64,000 nucleotides of DNA from Patiria miniata (Eukaryota; Echinodermata; Asteroidea; Valvatida; Asterinidae), in the NCBI RefSeq assembly GCF_015706575.1, contig NW_024037072.1, forward strand, positions 14,943,162-15,007,161, written 5' to 3'. Position numbers and translations under genes: made by a program. The notes under the pieces were generated by a model. The model did not search any database. It was not told the DNA's origin and worked only from the letters and a program-made list of their open reading frames with translations. Below are positions 25,901-31,900 of this stretch, in pieces. Every line of letters begins with the position of its first letter. The first letter of the stretch is position 1.

Positions 25901-28900
25901 TCAGTATTCAAAACCTATGCAGTTGAAATGCTTGAAAGTTACCTTCATGGAGACACTGATGATTTTGCATACTTTTTATGGTAAGACTATCCTGCTCTGA
26001 ACGTGTTGCCCTTCTCTGGGCGTGTTGCCTGCCTCAGGAATGAGTCCCTGCTTTGCAGCAGATTGTCTGCTCTGCGGGCGACCAACCGTAGCGGCCTCAC
26101 TTGCTTGAGCAATTGAGCAACTGGTTTACACACACACCCATACATCCTTTAAATTGCACTTTATAGTATAGTGATTTTGTCAGACTGATTTAAACACGTG
26201 AAGAAGAGTATGAAAGATTAATGAAAGAGTAATGAAATAGTATGTTTTTTCTATTACATATAAAAAGCAGTAGTAGTACAAGTTTTGTTGATTCCTGTCA
26301 CATATGTGGAACTGCGGGTATTGCTGTTACAGAGGAACCGTTGTCTCCTAAAACCGTGGCACAATGGCTGACCTGTATCTATCGTAGCCGCGACAAATAC
26401 GACGTATCCCAGGGAACACTGGACCAGCTACGATCCATTCCCATGATTCCACTGTCATCGGGACGGGTTGTCACCATGGAGGAGGGCAGTGTGTTCTTCC
26501 CTAACAGGGAGGAAGACAGGACCAACCAATCACAAGGCCAGATGCCATCAGGTGATTTCTTCTTTGACCAATAAACGCAGATGATGAGATAGTGGATGCA
26601 CTGAAATTTAAAGTACTGCATTAAAACAGCAACTTTTGTAAGAACATAGTTTTTAAACTCTTTTTATCCCATTGGAAAATTGGAAAATCAGAGTTTTAGC
26701 TGATGAAGTAATTGTGAGCAATTCAAACCACAAACAAAACCGACTTCATCTTGTGAAATTGTCATCCGTTTGTAGATTCCTGTGAGTGACATTGGTTTTT
26801 ATTAATGAGGGGTCTGAATGAATTTGAGTTTGTGTGATGTTGACCTATCACCGTTTGCAAGTTAGCCATGCTCCTGAGATGGCCCTGTGGAATTTTGTAC
26901 GTTAAGTTTTGTTTGTCTCAGATTTTGCACATTCCGCGTCAGTTTGTATATCATGCAATTGGACTATATCTCTGCGTTGATGCGATTCTACCACGATAGG
27001 TTAATTGCACAGAACAAGACGTGACGGAAGTCAAATATGAAGTTGAAAGGGACCTCTTTGAGACAAATGCTGGGTGGCAAAACGCTTAGTAAATCACTCC
27101 TGCTGCCTGCCTCTGAGGTTTTTCTCACAGATATCATTTGAAAAAGAGAATGTACCATGACAATCTAGTGCAGTGGTACTTAATTCCTGGCCATTTCTCT
27201 CTTTGAACCAGGTCAATTTCCACTCATCTGGAGTTTACCCCCCAACTTCCAAAACCAAAAATGTTTTCATTGTCTTCCCTCCGCACATTATTTTCAGGCT
27301 TGCAAGCTACAGCGCCGTTGCCACTTTTGGTTTCATGACTTTACTACAACATTGAAACCTTATAATAAAATGCTTTAATTAATGTAATAAATGCAATATT
27401 TTTGGTTTTGTCCAGTAGCTCACAGCCAGCCCTTACAGGCCTTGGAGGAGGACATGTGTACTTTAGACGGCCGAGTCCTGACCAGCCTGGACAGCGTGGC
27501 CAACTCCCAGGTGATCCAGCTGCTTGAGGAGCTAGGAGTCCTTCGCATCAGTCCTAGAGATGTGATTGGCCACCACATACTGCCGGTCATCCAATCCGAT
27601 CAGTGGAAGGTAGGTTTTTGATTTGATTAATCGAAAATTACTGTGTAAAAATGAAGGGTTTCCTTGAGAAAGCGCAATAGCACATACCAACAAAATTCTC
27701 CACCAAAAAGTAAAAACCACAAAACATACTATGGAAGAACATCTTTCAAAAGAAAGTGATATAGAACAGCACAATGGATGTGTACTTGCTGCAAATAATG
27801 TAAAAATGTTAGGGTTTTTTTTCTAGAAAGAGAACCCGAACCTTACGTTTCTGTACCAACAGGGAGATGGATGACGGGCATTGTAAAGACTTGGTTTTCT
27901 TGACAGTGTTTCACCTGTTGATGACAGTATTTATTAGAAGACACTATTGGGTTAATGTATATTCAGATGAAACCTTTAGTTGAGTTGCATATACTCTCTG
28001 TGACATATAGGTACTAGCACTTGAAACTAAAGGCTAAGGCTAAGCCAGTGGCTAAGGCTAAGCCAGTGGCTAAGGCTTGAAATAACACACAAGTCTATGG
28101 GAAGTGGCTGCGGCTGCTACCATAAACACATGTAATTTCAAGTCGTAGCCAAGTAATACAGACATGGCCTCACTTAGCCTTCACTGGCTCTTGCAAGTAC
28201 TTCTCTCAGTATTACCAGCAGCTGTGTTTTATTGTGACGTTGTTCTGTTACTTTGTAATGCTTGAACCGAGGTCTGGCAGAAAGGTTACTTTTAAGAACA
28301 TTTTTGGAGAAAGAAATCTAAAATGCTTCTTTATTCTCCATAAAAGGCACTATGAAACCCAAAGTGTCAAAAACGTCTTCGTCTCAGACAAAATGTTTGA
28401 AGTTTTCACAATGGTTTGTGGAACTTTGGACCTGTCAGTTATTGGTGTGTATCAGACATTTTGTTGTGAAAGCAGTCATTTTGTGGTTCGTAGGTTGGAC
28501 GTGTAGGTGAAATGATGACATCAGTTTTATTGATATGATTTAGGACAAATCCCAGGATGTTCTGGTTGGCTACGTAGTGTACATCAAAGAACAGCTAGCC
28601 AGGCAGCCAGATGTCTGTGACTTGGACAAGATAGCAGACTGCATCCACGTTGTGACCAACCACGGACTGATCCAACCCAGGGAGAGACCTGTTCACTTCA
28701 CTGTGACGTATGGCAACCCTGTTGACCTTAATCAAGACCTGCCAGGTATGGTGTAGGAGCTGACTTTTAATCCAATAAAAATCGCAAGCAAAATCACCAG
28801 TCAGGTTACAAGTTAATCACAAGGCAAATCACAATGACAAGTCAATCACCAAGCGGTCAGGATGGACTTGTGAGGATGCATGGCACCCTTGGGTTAACTT

Positions 28901-31900
28901 CAGGTGCTAAGCGTTCATCTGGCACACACACAAATGTTGCATCCCACTTTACAAAAGTTCATAGTAATCACTTATAATGTGGATTTACTTAGCCAATGGT
29001 TGTCTTGTCTTGTTTGAACTTGCAGGCTGTGATTGGGTTTTGTTGGACAGTTGCTATATCTTCCATGACAGGCCTCACAGACTCCACCCCAACGAGACTA
29101 TGTCATGGAATGCTTTCTTCAGTAAGCTCGGGGTGCTGAACTTCCTAGCTGTTGAGAAGAAAGTAGTGACAGTGAAGGTGGAGGAACTGGCAAGTATTTT
29201 TCTCTCCCTCATCTTTCGAATGATTTGGAGTTCTGTGTCGATTGTGCTATTTGTTTTTTCATATTGCTAATCACGCTCATTTTGGATTTTTAGATTTAAT
29301 AATAAATGTATAAAAAAGTAATGAATTTATCGACAATTGTTTCTCAGGATGTGACACCCTGGGCGGACCTTGGCCAATTCTGGGAGGAACCAGCAGACGG
29401 TGTCTACAAAATCCATGATAATGCCTGCAAAGAGTTTGAAGAGTTGGTCCAAGCCAATCTGGAAATGTCTACCATACAAAGTCAGCGACGGTGCCTTCTT
29501 GAGATTCTCAACCACGAATGGAGCAGATACTATCCTGCTTTCATGGGGGCTGAAGTGTTTGACCAGTCTGGGACAAAACTTGCTAGCACTGAGTCCAGCT
29601 TTGCAATCCACCTGAAGACAAGCCCTTGGCTGCCTTCAACTCCGATCAGAGAGGACAATGCAGGTCAGGAGGTGTTTCGAAGGCCTAATGACATCTTCAT
29701 ATATTCAGTTAGAGCACGGGAGCTCCTGGGTGATCATGTTCCTTACTTGGATGCCCCTGTCCAAGGGGATGGAGGCCCCATGTTACAATTCATTGGATTG
29801 AAAACCATTGGAGTACTTGATGTCAACTTCATGATTTCAAAGCTGAAGTCGTGGTGCGGTGATGAGGGCCAGTCACCAGATCTTAGATCTGGAACCCCCT
29901 TCTGCACCTCCCTGGGTCACATCATCAGGGTGTACAGTTACTTGGAGGAGAATTGCCGTCCCAAGGAGCTCAAAGAATTATTCAGTGATCACAGAGTTGT
30001 GTTTGTTCCTCCGAAGGTAATGCTGCAAAAATATGAGGTCCCCGTTCCTGGCCAATTTGTCCACAAGTCTCTGGTATACTGGCAGGATCCTTCAAGTCTC
30101 TTAAAGAAGTACATCAAATGGTCCACCCGTGCCCAGCTGTGTGCACTTTACCCCCAAAACATGGAGGACTTCTTTCGAAGACAAATCAATGTTGACAGTA
30201 TGCCGACCATCAAAGAATATGCCCAGGTCCTGGTTCATTGCGCTGGGGCTATTGCACTTCCAGACAATGCTCGCATCAAGGAAGAAGTCTTGGTGCTCTA
30301 TAGCATGCTTGGTCAAAAGTGCTCTGCTTTAAGCTCAAGTGGACATAGACATTATTCGGATGAACATGCAGTTGGGTCAGCTCAGCAGGAACCAGATGTT
30401 AAGTCGAGTTCTGTCCAGTTCTTGAAAAGCATCCTTGAGGGGCAAGCAGTCTTTCCCACTTCGGGCAACAAGTGGGTGACTGCGGAGGAGAAGCCCCTGA
30501 TCTGTGACAGCCAATCTACAGACATCCAGAAGCTCTTCTTGGACAAGAAGGAGGTGCATCTGTTGAATTTTGGAGATCGCAACCGTCTTGGCCGAGTTGT
30601 TGAAGGTGTGTCTGGGTCAGTAGACCAACAATACGTGGATGTTTTCCTTGAGGCATTTGGCATTGAGATGCTGTCGGACTGCATCAAAGAAGAATTCATC
30701 ACTGAACTCACAAAGCCATCTCCCCTACTTCAGCTTTTCCTCCATGATGTCTGCCATTATATTCAGCTCTACATGAGCATGCAGCGCAATGTCAAGAAGG
30801 AGTTCCAGTCCACATGTGAGAAGCTTTCAACCACATTGAACATCGCTGCCAAGTTGAAAGTTATGCGCTTCATGTCAGCCAAAAAGATTGACAAGGTCTA
30901 CCGTTTCACACATGACCCCAGTGTGTTTGCAGAGCAGAGCGTTGAGTGTGGACTCCAGGAGCTGACAGAGTTCTACATAGTGACAGGCATCTCCAAGAAT
31001 CTGCGGCAGAACAGCAATGTGAGGCGAGAGGTGGCCAAACTCTTCAGCTGCGAGAGCACTGAGGTCCAAGAAGCATTGTTCAGTTTCATCGGCAGTCTGC
31101 TCCTGGAGATGGGGTCCAAGCGGGGAGAATCCGTAGAGAAAGGAATCAATGAGGGTATCTGCAGGGCCTTGGGGCTAACCTTCCCTCGAGAGGACAATGA
31201 TGAACCGTGGGAGGTACCCAAACCATTCATCCCAGAGGAAGTTGGTCGGTTGATTTCTGCTCTTAAGCCCCAGTCACACATTTACAGTTTGGAGCTCCGG
31301 ATCTCCACAGTTTGAAATTTGTGATAAGCCATGGGAGTACCGTATTCATTCTTAGTACATCTGTAGTTATCCGTCATCTTCCTTGGTTATATGGGAGGGG
31401 CTATGGAAGTTTAAAACTGTTCAAAAACTTCTGTGGTGAAACGTCATGAAAATGTGACATCCGTAGGACATACATACTGAATCGTAGTGTTATATGTGGC
31501 TATTCATACATATTCTTGGAGATTTGTAGCTCATTTGTGGTAGAAATCTCTACGAATTTGCTACCAATGTCCTACCAATGTGCCCGAATGTGCTAGGGTT
31601 CTGCTAAGGTTGTACTACAAATATCCACACTTTATTCGTAGGAGAACCTTGGTCATCTGTGGCCCAATCGCAGACAACCGTGGCATTAATGTCATCATTC
31701 TAAGTAATACCATTGATATTCTTTACCAATTCGTCCATACTCTTGACAAACCGTGGTGTATTCGTAGAGAAACTGTAGGACAGTCGTGGCCATCCATCCT
31801 GAAACCCCAATTCCTCCTTAATAGAAAGTTGATTGCTTCTCGGATCTCGATGGTTCATCATTATCAATTGATTCTTGGCAAACCGTGGATATTCGTAGCT

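Noticed and set aside
28234..28506. 90-codon open frame in intron 20
   Set aside because: No homologous frame in gene B intron 20 and no splice signals that would join it in phase.
29348..31315. Exon 23 as the true end of gene A
   Set aside because: The stop lies in a MITE, and in-phase exons 24-26 follow with the C-terminal domain expected for the family. A short isoform is still possible and is listed as a finding.
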